Assembly (NCBI GenBank): GCA_046295215.1
Contig: JBKBNP010000007.1
Span: 25,330 to 89,329 of the forward strand
Length of the DNA stretch: 64,000 nucleotides
Source: Szabonella sp046295215
GTDB lineage: Bacteria; Pseudomonadota; Alphaproteobacteria; Rhodobacterales; Rhodobacteraceae
Direction of reading: 5' to 3'
The translations under genes were made by a program, and so were the position numbers. Under the pieces are notes generated by a model. That model was given only the letters and a program-made list of their open reading frames with translations, did not search any database and was not told where the DNA came from. Below are positions 7,793-18,174 of this stretch, piece after piece; within the stretch, counting starts at the first letter, position 1; each line of letters begins with the position of its first letter.

Positions 7793-10536
7793 CCCAGCCC
7801 ATCCTGAACCTGTCGCCCCCTGTGTCGGACGAGATCCGACAGACCACCTGCTACATGTGCGCCTGCCGCTGCGGCATCAATGTGCATCTGACCTCCGGCA
7901 AGGTCAGCTATGTCGAGGGCAACCGGGCGCATCCCGTGAACAAGGGGGTTCTCTGCGCCAAGGGGGCGAGCGGCATCCGCCAGATCACCGCGCCCTCGCG
8001 CCTGTCGCAGCCCCTGCGCCGGGTGGGGCCGCGCGGGTCCGGGGCCTTCGAGCCGATCAGTTGGGAGGAGGCGCTGGCGCTGGCGGTCGAATGGATGGCG
8101 CCCCTGCGCGAAACCGCGCCCGAAAAGCTCGCCTTCTTCACCGGGCGCGACCAGAGCCAGAGCCTGACGAGCTTCTGGGCGCAGAATTTCGGCACGCCGA
8201 ATTATGCCGCCCATGGCGGGTTCTGTTCGGTCAACATGGCGGCGGCGGGGATCTACACCATCGGCGGGGCCTTCTGGGAATTCGGCCAGCCCGACTGGGA
8301 CCACACGCGGCTGTTCATCCTGTTCGGCGTGGCCGAGGACCATGACAGCAACCCGATCAAGATCGGGCTGGGGCGGCTCAAGGCGCGCGGCGCGCGGGTG
8401 GTCGGGGTCAATCCGGTGCGGTCAGGCTATAACGCTGTGGCGGATGACTGGTATGGCATCACGCCGGGCACGGATGGGCTGTTGATCCTGTCGCTGATCC
8501 ATTGCCTGCTGGAGGCGGGCAAGGTCGATCTGGCTTACCTTGCGCGCTTCACCAATGCGCCTTGCCTCGTCGGGCCGGACGGGTTGTTCCTGCGGGATGC
8601 GGACGACAAACCGCTGGTTGTCTCACAGGGTGCTGCGGTGCCCTTCGACACTCCCGGCATCGCCCCCGATCTGGGGGCCACGCATCAGGGCGCGCGCACC
8701 GTTTTTCAGCACATGGCAGAACGCTATCTTTCCCCCGACCACGCGCCCGAGGCGGTGGCCGACCGCTGTGGCATCCCAGCGTCGCGTATCCGCGCGCTGG
8801 CAGCGGAAATCGCCGATGCGGCCTTCATCCATCCGGTGACGATCCACCAGCCCTGGACCGATTTTCGCGGCGACCGGCATGAGGCGATGACCGGCCGTCC
8901 GGTCAGTTTCCACGCCATGCGCGGCATTTCCGCCCATTCCAACGGCTTCCAGACCGCGCGCGCGCTGCATCTGTTGCAGATCCTGCTGGGGGCGGTGGAA
9001 ACCCCCGGCGGCTATCGCTTCAAGCCGCCCTATCCGAAACCGGCGGAGGCGCATCCCGCCCCCCATTGCAAGGTGACGCCCGGCAAACCGCTCGACGGCC
9101 CGCATCTGGGCTATCCGCGCGGCCCCGAGCATCTGTGCCTGCGCGCTGACGGCACCCCCGCCCGCATCGACAAGGCGTTTTCCTGGGAAAACCCGCTGTC
9201 AGCGCATGGCATGATGCATATGGTCATTGCCAATGCCCATGCAGGCGATCCCTACCGCATCGACACGCTGTTTCTCTATATGGCGAACATGGCGTGGAAT
9301 TCCTCGATGAACACCGCCGCCGTGATGGGGATGCTGACCGACAAGGGCGCGGATGGCGAATACCGGATCCCGCGCATCATCTATTCCGATGCCTATGCGT
9401 CGGAAATGGTGGCTTATGCCGACCTGATCCTGCCCGACACCACCTATCTGGAGCGCCATGACTGCATCAGCCTTCTGGACCGCCCCATCTCCGAACCCGA
9501 TGCGGCGGGCGATGCGATGCGCTGGCCGGTGGTGGAGCCTGACCGCGATGTGCGGGGCTTCCAGTCGGTGCTGATCGATCTGGGCGCGCGGCTGGGGCTG
9601 CCGGGCTTTGTGGATGCGGACGGCGCGCCACTTTACGCCGATTACGCCGATTACATCGTGAACCACCAGCGCCGCCCCGGCATCGGCCCGCTGATGGGCT
9701 GGCGCGGGGATGGCGAGGCCGAGGGGCGCGGCGATCCGAATCCCGCGCAGCTTGACCGCTATATCGAGAACGGGGCCTTCTATCAGGCGCATGTGCCGGA
9801 AGATGCGCGCTATTTCAAACCCTGGAACCGCGCCTATCAGGATTGGGCCGTGCGCACCGGGCTTTACGATGCGCCGCAGCCCTACCTTCTGTCGATCTGG
9901 TCCGAACCGATGCGCCGCTTCCAGCGCGCCGCAGAGGGCGAGGGACCGCGTCAGCCGCCAGATCACATGCGCGCGCGCTTGAAACAGGCGATGGACCCGC
10001 TTCCCTGTTGGTATCCGCCCTTTGGCGATGACGCAGCCGCCGATTATCCGCTGCATGCGCTGACGCAAAGGCCGATGGCGATGTATCATTCCTGGGGCAG
10101 CCAGAACGCCTGGCTGCGCCAGATCCACGGGCAGAACCCGCTTTATGTGCCCACAGCGGTCTGGCAGGCACAGGGCTTTGCGGATGGGGACTGGGCGCGG
10201 GTGACGTCACCCACCGGGGAAATCGTGGTGCCGGTCGCGCATATGCCTGCACTGAACCCCCATACGGTCTGGACCTGGAACGCCATCGGCAAACGCAAGG
10301 GGGCCTGGGGGCTTGACCCAGAGGCTCCCGAGGCGACGAAGGGCTTTCTGCTCAACCATCTGATCCACGAACTGCTGCCGCCCAAGGGCGACGGGCATCG
10401 CTGGTCCAATTCCGACCCGGTGACCGGGCAGGCGGCCTGGTTCGACCTGCGGGTGCGGGTGGAGAAATGCGCGCGCCCCACCGAGTCATTACCGCAATTC
10501 CCGGTGCTGCCGGATCAGGGAAGGGGGGGCGCATGA
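7789..10536 (+). CDS. soeA: Sulfite dehydrogenase (quinone), molybdopterin catalytic subunit SoeA
   Basis: A molybdopterin oxidoreductase of the DMSO reductase family, 915 residues. The N-terminal 4Fe-4S ligands are C21, C24 and C28 in TTCYMCACRC, with the fourth in GVLCAKGASG. No twin-arginine signal precedes them, so the enzyme should face the cytoplasm, as reported for SoeABC of purple sulfur bacteria and roseobacters and unlike periplasmic Dms/Psr enzymes. With SoeB and SoeC it should oxidise cytoplasmic sulfite to sulfate and reduce quinone. SoeA is inferred from architecture plus the SafE-AckA context; another cytoplasm-facing Mo enzyme (for example a polysulfide or thiosulfate reductase relative) is the alternative. 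Confidence 0.82.
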   Translation: MTQPILNLSPPVSDEIRQTTCYMCACRCGINVHLTSGKVSYVEGNRAHPVNKGVLCAKGASGIRQITAPSRLSQPLRRVGPRGSGAFEPISWEEALALAVEWMAPLRETAPEKLAFFTGRDQSQSLTSFWAQNFGTPNYAAHGGFCSVNMAAAGIYTIGGAFWEFGQPDWDHTRLFILFGVAEDHDSNPIKIGLGRLKARGARVVGVNPVRSGYNAVADDWYGITPGTDGLLILSLIHCLLEAGKVDLAYLARFTNAPCLVGPDGLFLRDADDKPLVVSQGAAVPFDTPGIAPDLGATHQGARTVFQHMAERYLSPDHAPEAVADRCGIPASRIRALAAEIADAAFIHPVTIHQPWTDFRGDRHEAMTGRPVSFHAMRGISAHSNGFQTARALHLLQILLGAVETPGGYRFKPPYPKPAEAHPAPHCKVTPGKPLDGPHLGYPRGPEHLCLRADGTPARIDKAFSWENPLSAHGMMHMVIANAHAGDPYRIDTLFLYMANMAWNSSMNTAAVMGMLTDKGADGEYRIPRIIYSDAYASEMVAYADLILPDTTYLERHDCISLLDRPISEPDAAGDAMRWPVVEPDRDVRGFQSVLIDLGARLGLPGFVDADGAPLYADYADYIVNHQRRPGIGPLMGWRGDGEAEGRGDPNPAQLDRYIENGAFYQAHVPEDARYFKPWNRAYQDWAVRTGLYDAPQPYLLSIWSEPMRRFQRAAEGEGPRQPPDHMRARLKQAMDPLPCWYPPFGDDAAADYPLHALTQRPMAMYHSWGSQNAWLRQIHGQNPLYVPTAVWQAQGFADGDWARVTSPTGEIVVPVAHMPALNPHTVWTWNAIGKRKGAWGLDPEAPEATKGFLLNHLIHELLPPKGDGHRWSNSDPVTGQAAWFDLRVRVEKCARPTESLPQFPVLPDQGRGGA

Positions 10537-11273
10537 CCTGCCTGCCGGGCCATACCGACAAGAAACTGGGGCTGGTGATCGACCTTGACACCTGTGTCGG
10601 CTGCCATGCCTGTGTCACGGCCTGCAAGGGCTGGAACGATCAGGGCTATGGTGCGCCTCTCTCGGATCAGGACGCCCATGGCGCGGACCCCTCGGGCACC
10701 TTTCTCAACCGGGTCCACAGCTATCAGGTCGCGCCCCCCGATGCCGCGCCCTTCACGGTGAATTTCCCCCGGTCCTGCCTGCATTGCGAGGATGCGCCTT
10801 GCGTGCCGGTCTGCCCGACGGGGGCAAGCTATAAACGCGCCGAGGATGGCATCGTGCTGGTGAACGAGGCTGCCTGCATCGGTTGCGGGCTGTGCGCCTG
10901 GGCCTGCCCCTATGGTGCGCGGGAGATGGATGCGGCGGCAGGGGTGATGAAGAAATGCACGCTCTGCGTGGACCGGATCTACAATGAAAACCTGCCCGAA
11001 GAGGACCGGGAGCCTGCCTGCGTGCGCACCTGCCCCACCGGCGCGCGGCATTTCGGCGATCTGGGCGACCCGGACAGTGCGGTGTCGCGGCTGGTGGCGG
11101 ACCGGGGCGGGGTCGACCTGATGCCGGAAATGGGCACGAGGCCGGTGAACAAATACCTGCCGCCCCGTGCCAAGGACCGGGGCGGCAATGCCGCACCGCT
11201 GGCACCCATGCTGGATGTGCAGGCGGCGGGTTTTGCGGGCTGGCTTGACCGGATGCTGGGAAAGATCGGATGA
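10533..11273 (+). CDS. soeB: Sulfite dehydrogenase iron-sulfur subunit SoeB
   Basis: A ferredoxin-like electron-transfer subunit of 246 residues with four cysteine clusters: CVGCHACVTAC near the N-terminus, CLHCEDAPCVPVCPTGA, CIGCGLCAWACPYGA and CTLCVDRIYNE with a later CVRTCPTGA. This is the DmsB/PsrB/NrfC layout for four 4Fe-4S clusters passing electrons from SoeA to the membrane subunit. The ATG at 10533 overlaps the soeA stop by 4 bp and follows AAGGGGGGG. The soeC start overlaps its own stop by 4 bp. Confidence 0.86.
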   Translation: MTCLPGHTDKKLGLVIDLDTCVGCHACVTACKGWNDQGYGAPLSDQDAHGADPSGTFLNRVHSYQVAPPDAAPFTVNFPRSCLHCEDAPCVPVCPTGASYKRAEDGIVLVNEAACIGCGLCAWACPYGAREMDAAAGVMKKCTLCVDRIYNENLPEEDREPACVRTCPTGARHFGDLGDPDSAVSRLVADRGGVDLMPEMGTRPVNKYLPPRAKDRGGNAAPLAPMLDVQAAGFAGWLDRMLGKIG

Positions 11274-12142
11274 ACCCGGCGCCCTCGGTCATTCTGTTCA
11301 CGGTGCTGTCGGGGCTTGGCTTCGGGGGCATGGTCTTTCTGGCGACGGGGTTTCTGACGCTTGCGGGCTGGCCTGCCTTTTTCGGCTGGGCCTTGGGCTA
11401 CGGGCTGGCGGTGGGGGGGCTTTGCGCCTCGGCCTTCCACCTTGGCAATCCGCAGCGCGCGCTTCTGGCCTTCACGCAATGGCGGTCAAGCTGGCTGTCG
11501 CGGGAGGCCTGGGGCGCGGTGCTGGCGCTGCTGGCGCTCGCCCCCTGCGCGCTGGCCGATTGGCTGGGCTTCGGCTGGCCTTATGGCTTGCGCCTCTTGG
11601 CGGCGGCGCTGGCCCTGGGGACGGTGTTTGCAACGGCGATGATCTATACCACGATCCGCGCCGTGCCGCGCTGGCACCATTGGACGACGCCTGCGCTGTT
11701 TCTGGGCTTTGCGCTGGCGGGGGGCGCGCTTCTGACCTTGCAGGGCGGGCTGGCGGTGGCGCTGCTGGCCATCCTTGCGGTGGTGCAGGGGGCGGCCTTC
11801 GTGCTGGGGGACGGGCAGTTTGCCGCGCGGGGGGCGAGCATGGCGACCGCGACGGGGCTTTCGGGGCGGGGCGGGATGTCGGTTTTCGAAGCACCGCATA
11901 CCGGGGGCAATTACCTGCTGCGCGAGATGATCCATGTCGTCGGCCGCCGCCATGCGCTGAAGCTGCGGGTGATCGCGGTGCTGGGGGCCTCGGTGCTGCC
12001 CGCGCTGTTTGTGCTGACCGGCGGGCCGCTGGCGCAGGGGCTGGCGGTGCTGTCGCATCTTGGCGGGGTGTTGGCCGCGCGCTGGCTGTTCTTTGCCGAG
12101 GCCGAGCATGTCGTGGGGCTTTACTACGGGCGGCGCGGCTGA
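11270..12142 (+). CDS. soeC: Sulfite dehydrogenase membrane anchor SoeC (DmsC type)
   Basis: A 290-residue membrane protein with eight predicted helices and the DmsC-family feel: FHLGNPQRALLAFTQWRSSW in the second loop and a LFFAEAEHVVGLYYG C-terminus. It would anchor SoeAB to the inner membrane and reduce quinone. It is the last gene of the safE-ackA-soeABC operon, coupled to soeB by a 4-bp ATGA overlap. A strong hairpin begins about 15 bp after its stop. Confidence 0.83.
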   Translation: MNPAPSVILFTVLSGLGFGGMVFLATGFLTLAGWPAFFGWALGYGLAVGGLCASAFHLGNPQRALLAFTQWRSSWLSREAWGAVLALLALAPCALADWLGFGWPYGLRLLAAALALGTVFATAMIYTTIRAVPRWHHWTTPALFLGFALAGGALLTLQGGLAVALLAILAVVQGAAFVLGDGQFAARGASMATATGLSGRGGMSVFEAPHTGGNYLLREMIHVVGRRHALKLRVIAVLGASVLPALFVLTGGPLAQGLAVLSHLGGVLAARWLFFAEAEHVVGLYYGRRG

Positions 12143-12145
12143 GGG

Positions 12146-12234
12146 GGGAGGGCGCAGGGGGGCTGTCTGCCCCCCCTCGGATTTGGCAGGCAAATCCTCA
12201 CCCCCCGAGGATATTTCCAGACAGAAAAAGCGGG
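12146..12234 (+). repeat. Dispersed hairpin-GATATTT element, copy b
   Basis: This copy has two hairpins. GGGGGG-CTGTCTG-CCCCCC-type pairing lies at 12157-12176, and GGATTTG...CAAATCC at 12179-12197. Then come CCCCCCGAGGATATTT and CCAGACAGAAAAAGCGGG. It fills the gap between the convergent ends of soeC and the hydrolase gene, so it may end both transcripts. Confidence 0.75.
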
Positions 12235-12238
12235 CAGG

Positions 12239-13006
12239 TCAGGACAGAAAGACGCGCAGCGTCTCCTCGAACTCCCGCGGCTTTTCGGCATGAAGCCAAT
12301 GACCGGCACCCGGTATCCTTGCAAAGCGCGCCGAAGGAAACAGGGCGCGGATCGTCTCGCGATGTTCCGGCAGGACATAGCGGCTCTCTGCGCCCGACAG
12401 GAAAAGCACCGGGCCGTCGAACCGGCCTTCCGTGCCCGGCCAGCCGACGATGCGGGGCATGTCCGCCTCCAGCACGTCGAGATTGAGCCGCCAGACGGGC
12501 GGGTCTGCCTTGACGTCCAGCGATTGCAGGAAAAAGGCGCGCAGGCCCGCATCCTCCACCGTCGCGGCAAGCCTGCGATCGGCCTCTCCCCGGGTCGAAA
12601 GGCCGGTGAGATCGAGGGCGCGCATCGCCGCGATATGGTGCGTCTGGTCATGGCCATAGGCGACCGGCGCGATGTCGGCAACCACAAGGCGCGCCACCAG
12701 ATCCCCCCGCGTCAGCGCAAGTTGCATCGCGGCCTTGCCGCCCATGGAATGACCCATCACATCCATCTTGCGGCCTTCCGCCTCGATCACTTCGGCAAGA
12801 TCGGCGGCCATGTCGGGATAGGAATGCGTCGGTGATCTGTGGCTGTCGCCATGGTTGCGCATGTCAACGGCCAGCACATCGCGTGTCATGGCCATCCGTC
12901 TTGCGATCACGCCCCAGTTGCGCGCCGAGCCGAAGAGCCCATGCACAATCAGAAGGGGGGAAAGACCCTGTGCGTTTTCAGCACGATAGCGATGTGTGTT
13001 CAGCAT
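12239..13006 (-). CDS. Alpha/beta hydrolase, YbfF-like esterase
   Basis: A protein of 255 residues with the full alpha/beta-hydrolase pattern: LLIVHGLFGSARNWG oxyanion-hole block, DMRNHGDS, the nucleophile elbow GHSMGG, and a C-terminal GAGHWLHAEKP with the catalytic histidine. Such YbfF-type esterases cleave short acyl esters or thioesters; the natural substrate is usually unknown. I use the ATG at 13006. An in-frame ATG seven codons upstream is possible but adds only a poorly conserved extension. Confidence 0.78.
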   Translation of the reverse strand: MLNTHRYRAENAQGLSPLLIVHGLFGSARNWGVIARRMAMTRDVLAVDMRNHGDSHRSPTHSYPDMAADLAEVIEAEGRKMDVMGHSMGGKAAMQLALTRGDLVARLVVADIAPVAYGHDQTHHIAAMRALDLTGLSTRGEADRRLAATVEDAGLRAFFLQSLDVKADPPVWRLNLDVLEADMPRIVGWPGTEGRFDGPVLFLSGAESRYVLPEHRETIRALFPSARFARIPGAGHWLHAEKPREFEETLRVFLS

Positions 13007-13103
13007 GCCACCGGCATAGCGCATCACACACGATTTCGCCAGAGCAGTTGAAGCCTATCGCGCCGGGGCCTAAACTCCGAGGGAACACCGGAGGCAGGAC
13101 AGA

Positions 13104-13475
13104 ATGGGCGCGATCACGATTCAGCAGATGGCGGACCGTGTGGACGAATTGCTGGAGGAACGGCTGGGCCTCAGGGGGGACGGACTCCGGGGCAGGCTGC
13201 AGAAAGGCAGGCGGATTTTGCCCCGCAAGGTGCTGCGGGCGGCAACGGATCTGGCTGAAGCGGCAGAACAGTCCCACAACGCAAAGCTCCTGCTTCAGAT
13301 CGACGAGGGACTGGTCGCGGCCAATTATGATATATGTGTGAAGCACCTGTCCGGGCTCAATCGATGGCACCGGCGCAAGGGCATCCTGCTCGGGCTCACG
13401 ACCTCGATCCTGTTCAGCCTTCTGATGGTGGCGGGGCTGGTTCTGGCCGTGCTGGTCTGGCGCGGGTTTCTGTGA
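13104..13475 (+). CDS. Small single-pass membrane protein, unknown function
   Basis: A protein of 123 residues I do not recognise. The first 95 residues are helical and charged (MADRVDELLEERLGLRGDGL..., then RAATDLAEAAEQSHNAKLL), possibly a short coiled coil. The last 25 form one hydrophobic helix (ILFSLLMVAGLVLAVLVW) ending RGFL, so it looks tail-anchored with its bulk in the cytoplasm. GGAGG about 8 bp before the ATG at 13104 supports the start. Its last 62 bp overlap the end of the convergent DUF817 gene, one of the larger antisense overlaps in the window. Confidence 0.6.
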   Translation: MGAITIQQMADRVDELLEERLGLRGDGLRGRLQKGRRILPRKVLRAATDLAEAAEQSHNAKLLLQIDEGLVAANYDICVKHLSGLNRWHRRKGILLGLTTSILFSLLMVAGLVLAVLVWRGFL

Positions 13476-14313
13476 GCGCTGTTCGCGACAAGCCGGCGCG
13501 GGATACCAGAGTGACCGTAACGAAGGCCACATAGAGCAGCAGATACCATGAGCCCAGCTTGGCAAGGCTGACCGGCTGGCCGGGCAGTTGGCCGGAATAG
13601 AGCCAGGTGCCTGTCGCGGTGCCGATATTCTCGGCAATCCAGAGCGCGCAGGCGGCCAGAAGGGCGGCAAGCGGCAGCGGCATCCAGCGGGGCCGGTCGG
13701 TATTGGTGAACCAGACGCGCGCGCGGGCAAAGACCAGAAGGGTCGCGGCAAACAGGCCAAGCCGGATGTCGGGCAGGAAGTGATGTGCGAAGAAGTTCGC
13801 ATAGATCGCAGCACCCAGAAGCACGGTGATCCAGAACGGCGGGTAGGGGGCAAAGCGCATGTGGAAAATCCGGATGACCCGCGCGATGTAGCTGCCGACG
13901 GCGGCATACATGAAGCCGGAGAACAGCGGCACGCCCATGAGCTTCAGCAGCCCCGGTTCGGGATAGGCCCAGGATCCGGCATGCACCTTGAACCATTCCA
14001 TCGCCGTGCCGGTAAGGTGGAACAGCAGGATGATGCGGGCCTCTTCCCAGGTTTCCAGCCGGAACCGAAGGAAGGCCGCCTGCGTGAGGATGGCAAAGGC
14101 GAAGAGTGCGTCATAGCGGTGCAGCGGCCAGTCGGGGGACCAGACCAGTTTGCTGGTGATGATCGTTGCCAGCAAGAGCCCGCCGAAAAGGCAGGCCCAG
14201 CCCTGTTTCAGCACGAACATCGCGAATTCGACCAAGAGCGCGGGGAGGCGCGCGCGGGCGGCGTCGCCGAGGCGGCGTTCCAGGCTCCGGGTGCTGTGCG
14301 GGGGCTGGGTCAT
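13414..14313 (-). CDS. DUF817 family integral membrane protein
   Basis: A protein of 299 residues with about eight to nine transmembrane helices. Characteristic blocks are VEFAMFVLKQGWACLFGG, TGTAMEWFKVHAGSWAYPE, PLFSGFMYAAVGSYIARV and LPDIRLGLFAA. These match the uncharacterised DUF817 family, whose function is unknown. The ATG at 14313 is chosen because the upstream in-frame ATG lies in repeat copy c. It follows glyA in the same direction after the repeat, but cotranscription is uncertain. Confidence 0.75.
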   Translation of the reverse strand: MTQPPHSTRSLERRLGDAARARLPALLVEFAMFVLKQGWACLFGGLLLATIITSKLVWSPDWPLHRYDALFAFAILTQAAFLRFRLETWEEARIILLFHLTGTAMEWFKVHAGSWAYPEPGLLKLMGVPLFSGFMYAAVGSYIARVIRIFHMRFAPYPPFWITVLLGAAIYANFFAHHFLPDIRLGLFAATLLVFARARVWFTNTDRPRWMPLPLAALLAACALWIAENIGTATGTWLYSGQLPGQPVSLAKLGSWYLLLYVAFVTVTLVSRAGLSRTALTETRARPARPEPAPPPSEG

Positions 14314-14340
14314 TGGAGCGCTGGGTCCGGTGCTGGCCGG

Positions 14341-14423
14341 GTGCGGGGGTTTCACACCCCCGCACCTGCCCGGGCAAACCCGGGCAGGCTTCCCCCGTGG
14401 GATATTTGCAAACAGGAGAAGCG
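14341..14423 (+). repeat. Dispersed hairpin-GATATTT element, copy c
   Basis: Two perfect hairpins come first: a 9-bp stem at 14341-14365 (loop TTTCACA) and a 10-bp stem at 14365-14388 (loop CAAA). TTCCCCCGTGGGATATTT and GCAAACAGGAGAAGCGG follow. The tail ends next to the glyA stop, so transcripts leaving glyA meet the element from its A-rich end. It fills the gap between glyA and the DUF817 gene. Confidence 0.72.
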
Positions 14424-14428
14424 GAGGG

Positions 14429-15736
<1,308 letters not shown>

Positions 15737-15953
15737 TCGTGTCTCCTGTGGCGGCCATGGGGCGGGAGGGATGCGAGGCATTTAGCGCAAGCGGGGGCAT
15801 TCAGAAAGGCTTGTTTGCGGCCTTGCGACCACTTTGCCCGACAGTGCCTGCGCGGCATCGGCTCTTTGCCGCCATCTGCCCTTGAGTTTGCCGCCCGGGA
15901 CGGCCAAGACTGGGGCGCGCGGGGGATGGGGCGCGCGGAGGATGGGAGCGAAC

Positions 15954-16715
15954 ATGGCCGGGACGATCAGCTTTCTGGCGAGTTCCGTGCCCGCAGCGCA
16001 AGCGGCTCTGACCTCGTTGACGACGCGCTACGGGCAGGCCGCGCCTGCCGGGGCAAGTTTCATCGTGGCGCTCGGCGGGGACGGGTTCATGCTCCAGACC
16101 CTGCACCGGACACAGGCGCTCGGCCGCCCGGTTTATGGCATGAATTGCGGCACCATCGGCTTCCTGATGAACGCCTATGCCGAGGATGACCTGCATCAGA
16201 GGCTGGCGGCGGCGGGGGAGGAAGTGCTGAACCCGCTGGTGATGCGCGCCGAAACCGCCGGGGGGGAGATGATCGAGGGGCTGGCGATCAACGAGGTCAG
16301 CCTGCTGCGCGCCGGGCCGCAGGCGGCCAAGCTGCGCATCACCGTGGACGGGCGGCTGCGCATGGAGGAACTGGTCTGCGACGGGGCTCTGGTCTGCACG
16401 CCGGCGGGGTCCACGGCTTACAACTATTCAGCGCATGGGCCGATCCTGCCCATCGGGTCGGACGTGCTGGCATTGACGGCGATTGCAGCCTTTCGCCCCC
16501 GGCGCTGGCGTGGGGCCTTGCTGCCGAAAACGGCCGTGGTGCGGTTCGACGTGCTGCAACCGGGCAAACGCCCGGTGCGTGCGGATGCCGACAGCCTTTC
16601 TGTGCCCGATGTGCTGTCGGTGGAGGTGCGCAGCGATCCCGCCATCCGCCACCGGATCCTGTTTGATGCAGGCCACGGGCTGGAAGAACGGCTGTTGCGC
16701 GAGCAGTTTCTGTGA
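15954..16715 (+). CDS. nadK: NAD kinase
   Basis: Phosphorylates NAD to NADP using ATP. The 253 residues include the family GGDG motif (FIVALGGDGFMLQTLH), GMNCGTIGFLMN and GLAINEVSLLR, then the glycine-rich CTPAGSTAYNYSAHGPILP block. The ATG at 15954 follows a GGGAG stretch and gives the usual N-terminus. It is transcribed divergently from glyA. Confidence 0.94.
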   Translation: MAGTISFLASSVPAAQAALTSLTTRYGQAAPAGASFIVALGGDGFMLQTLHRTQALGRPVYGMNCGTIGFLMNAYAEDDLHQRLAAAGEEVLNPLVMRAETAGGEMIEGLAINEVSLLRAGPQAAKLRITVDGRLRMEELVCDGALVCTPAGSTAYNYSAHGPILPIGSDVLALTAIAAFRPRRWRGALLPKTAVVRFDVLQPGKRPVRADADSLSVPDVLSVEVRSDPAIRHRILFDAGHGLEERLLREQFL

Positions 16716-16734
16716 CGCGCGCCAGAGCCGCAGG

Positions 16735-18174
16735 CTAGCTGCGCCCGTTCCACTGGTCGATCTTGCGGTAGAGCGTGGAGGGCGACACTTCCAGCGTGCG
16801 GGCCGCGCGCGGGACCGAACCGCCATGACGGTCCAGCACGGCCTCGATCACCCGGCGTTCGATCTGCGCCAGCGGCAGGTCGAGTAGTGCCTCGAATGCG
16901 GTTTCGGTCGCTTCGGGCAGCGACATCGGGAGGGGCGGGTCGGAGCCTTGATGTTGCCCCGGTTCGGCGGGCAACATGTGCAGTTCCACCTGTGCTGCAT
17001 CATGCAGGACCACGACATTGCGTATCACGTTCAGCAATTGGCGGACATTGCCGGGCCAGGGCAGGGAACGCAGCTTTTGGCGGACCTCGGCGGACAGGCT
17101 GGTGAAGCTTCGGCCTTCTTCCTGGGCGAACCGGCGTAATGCGGCTTCGGCGATCTCGATCACATCTTCCTGCCGGTCGCGAAGGGGGGGCATGTGGATC
17201 GGCACGACATAGAGGCGGTAGTAAAGATCCTCGCGGAACTGTCCGCGCCGCACGGCTTCGGTCGGGTCGCGGTTGGTGGCGCAGACGATGCGGACATTGA
17301 CCTTGCGGGGGCGGGTGGCCCCCACCGGCTGCACGGTCGAGGTTTGCAGGAACCGCAAGAGCTTGGTCTGCAGGGCCGGCAGCATCTCGCAGACCTCGTC
17401 GAGGAACAGCGTTCCGCCATCCGCCGCCGCCGCCGCCCCCTGCTTGTCCGAAATCGCGCCGGTGAAAGACCCCTTGATATGGCCAAAAACTTCGGATTCC
17501 AGCAGGTCTTGCGGGATCGCGCCGCAGTTCAGGGCGATGAAGGGCCCGTTTGACCTTGTCGAATTGCGATGCACGGCAAGCGCGCACAGCTCCTTGCCGG
17601 TGCCGCTTTCGCCGGTGATGAAAACCGTCGCCATGGATTGCGCGACCGAGCGGATCTTGTCCTGAACCTCGCGCATCGCCTGCGAACTGCCGACAAAGCC
17701 GCTTTCTTCCAGCGGGTCGGTTGGCGGGCGCAGGGCTGCCGCCGGGCGGGTCTGCCGACGTCCGGGGGCCGCATTCTCGATCGCACCCAGAAATCGTTGC
17801 TCGTCAAAGGGCTTGACCAGAAACTCATGCGCCCCGGCCCGCATCGCCTCCACTGCCTTGTTGATCGATCCGTTGGCCGTGATCACGATGACGCTGGTCT
17901 GCGGCACTTCGGCCAGCATGTCGCGCATCAGGTCCAGCCCGTCCCGGTCCGGCAGCATCAGGTCCAGCAGGACGATCCGGGGGGAGGCTTCACGGAATTT
18001 CGTCAGCCCCTCGGCGGCGCTCGAGGCCACAGTGACACGATGCCCGGCCGTTGTCAGAACCGACCGATAGATCATCTGGAGCGATACCGAGTCCTCGATC
18101 AGAAGAATATCGCTGGCGGCTGCGGCGCGGCGGGGGGCGCTGCCGGCGGAGGGAAGTGCGGCGGGTTCGGTCAT
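16735..18174 (-). CDS. Sigma54-type response regulator (LuxO/NtrC-like)
   Basis: A 479-residue three-domain regulator. The receiver (about 22-135) has the phosphoacceptor D71 in LLDLMLPDRDG and K121 in LVKPF. The AAA+ domain (about 160-400) has Walker A GESGTGKE (188-195) and Walker B GGTLFLDE (253-260). The C-terminal Fis-type helix-turn-helix is GSVPRAARTLEVSPSTLYRK. The sigma54-contact motif reads GSFTGA (235-240), not GAFTGA. It overlaps the upstream Hpt gene by 4 bp, so the two are coupled, like LuxU-LuxO. No histidine kinase is nearby. The output could be RpoN-dependent; the altered motif leaves that open. Confidence 0.88.
   Translation of the reverse strand: MTEPAALPSAGSAPRRAAAASDILLIEDSVSLQMIYRSVLTTAGHRVTVASSAAEGLTKFREASPRIVLLDLMLPDRDGLDLMRDMLAEVPQTSVIVITANGSINKAVEAMRAGAHEFLVKPFDEQRFLGAIENAAPGRRQTRPAAALRPPTDPLEESGFVGSSQAMREVQDKIRSVAQSMATVFITGESGTGKELCALAVHRNSTRSNGPFIALNCGAIPQDLLESEVFGHIKGSFTGAISDKQGAAAAADGGTLFLDEVCEMLPALQTKLLRFLQTSTVQPVGATRPRKVNVRIVCATNRDPTEAVRRGQFREDLYYRLYVVPIHMPPLRDRQEDVIEIAEAALRRFAQEEGRSFTSLSAEVRQKLRSLPWPGNVRQLLNVIRNVVVLHDAAQVELHMLPAEPGQHQGSDPPLPMSLPEATETAFEALLDLPLAQIERRVIEAVLDRHGGSVPRAARTLEVSPSTLYRKIDQWNGRS

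Noticed and set aside
15737..15953. Riboswitch upstream of glyA
   Set aside because: I looked for glycine, SAM and folate-type motifs in the leader and saw none.
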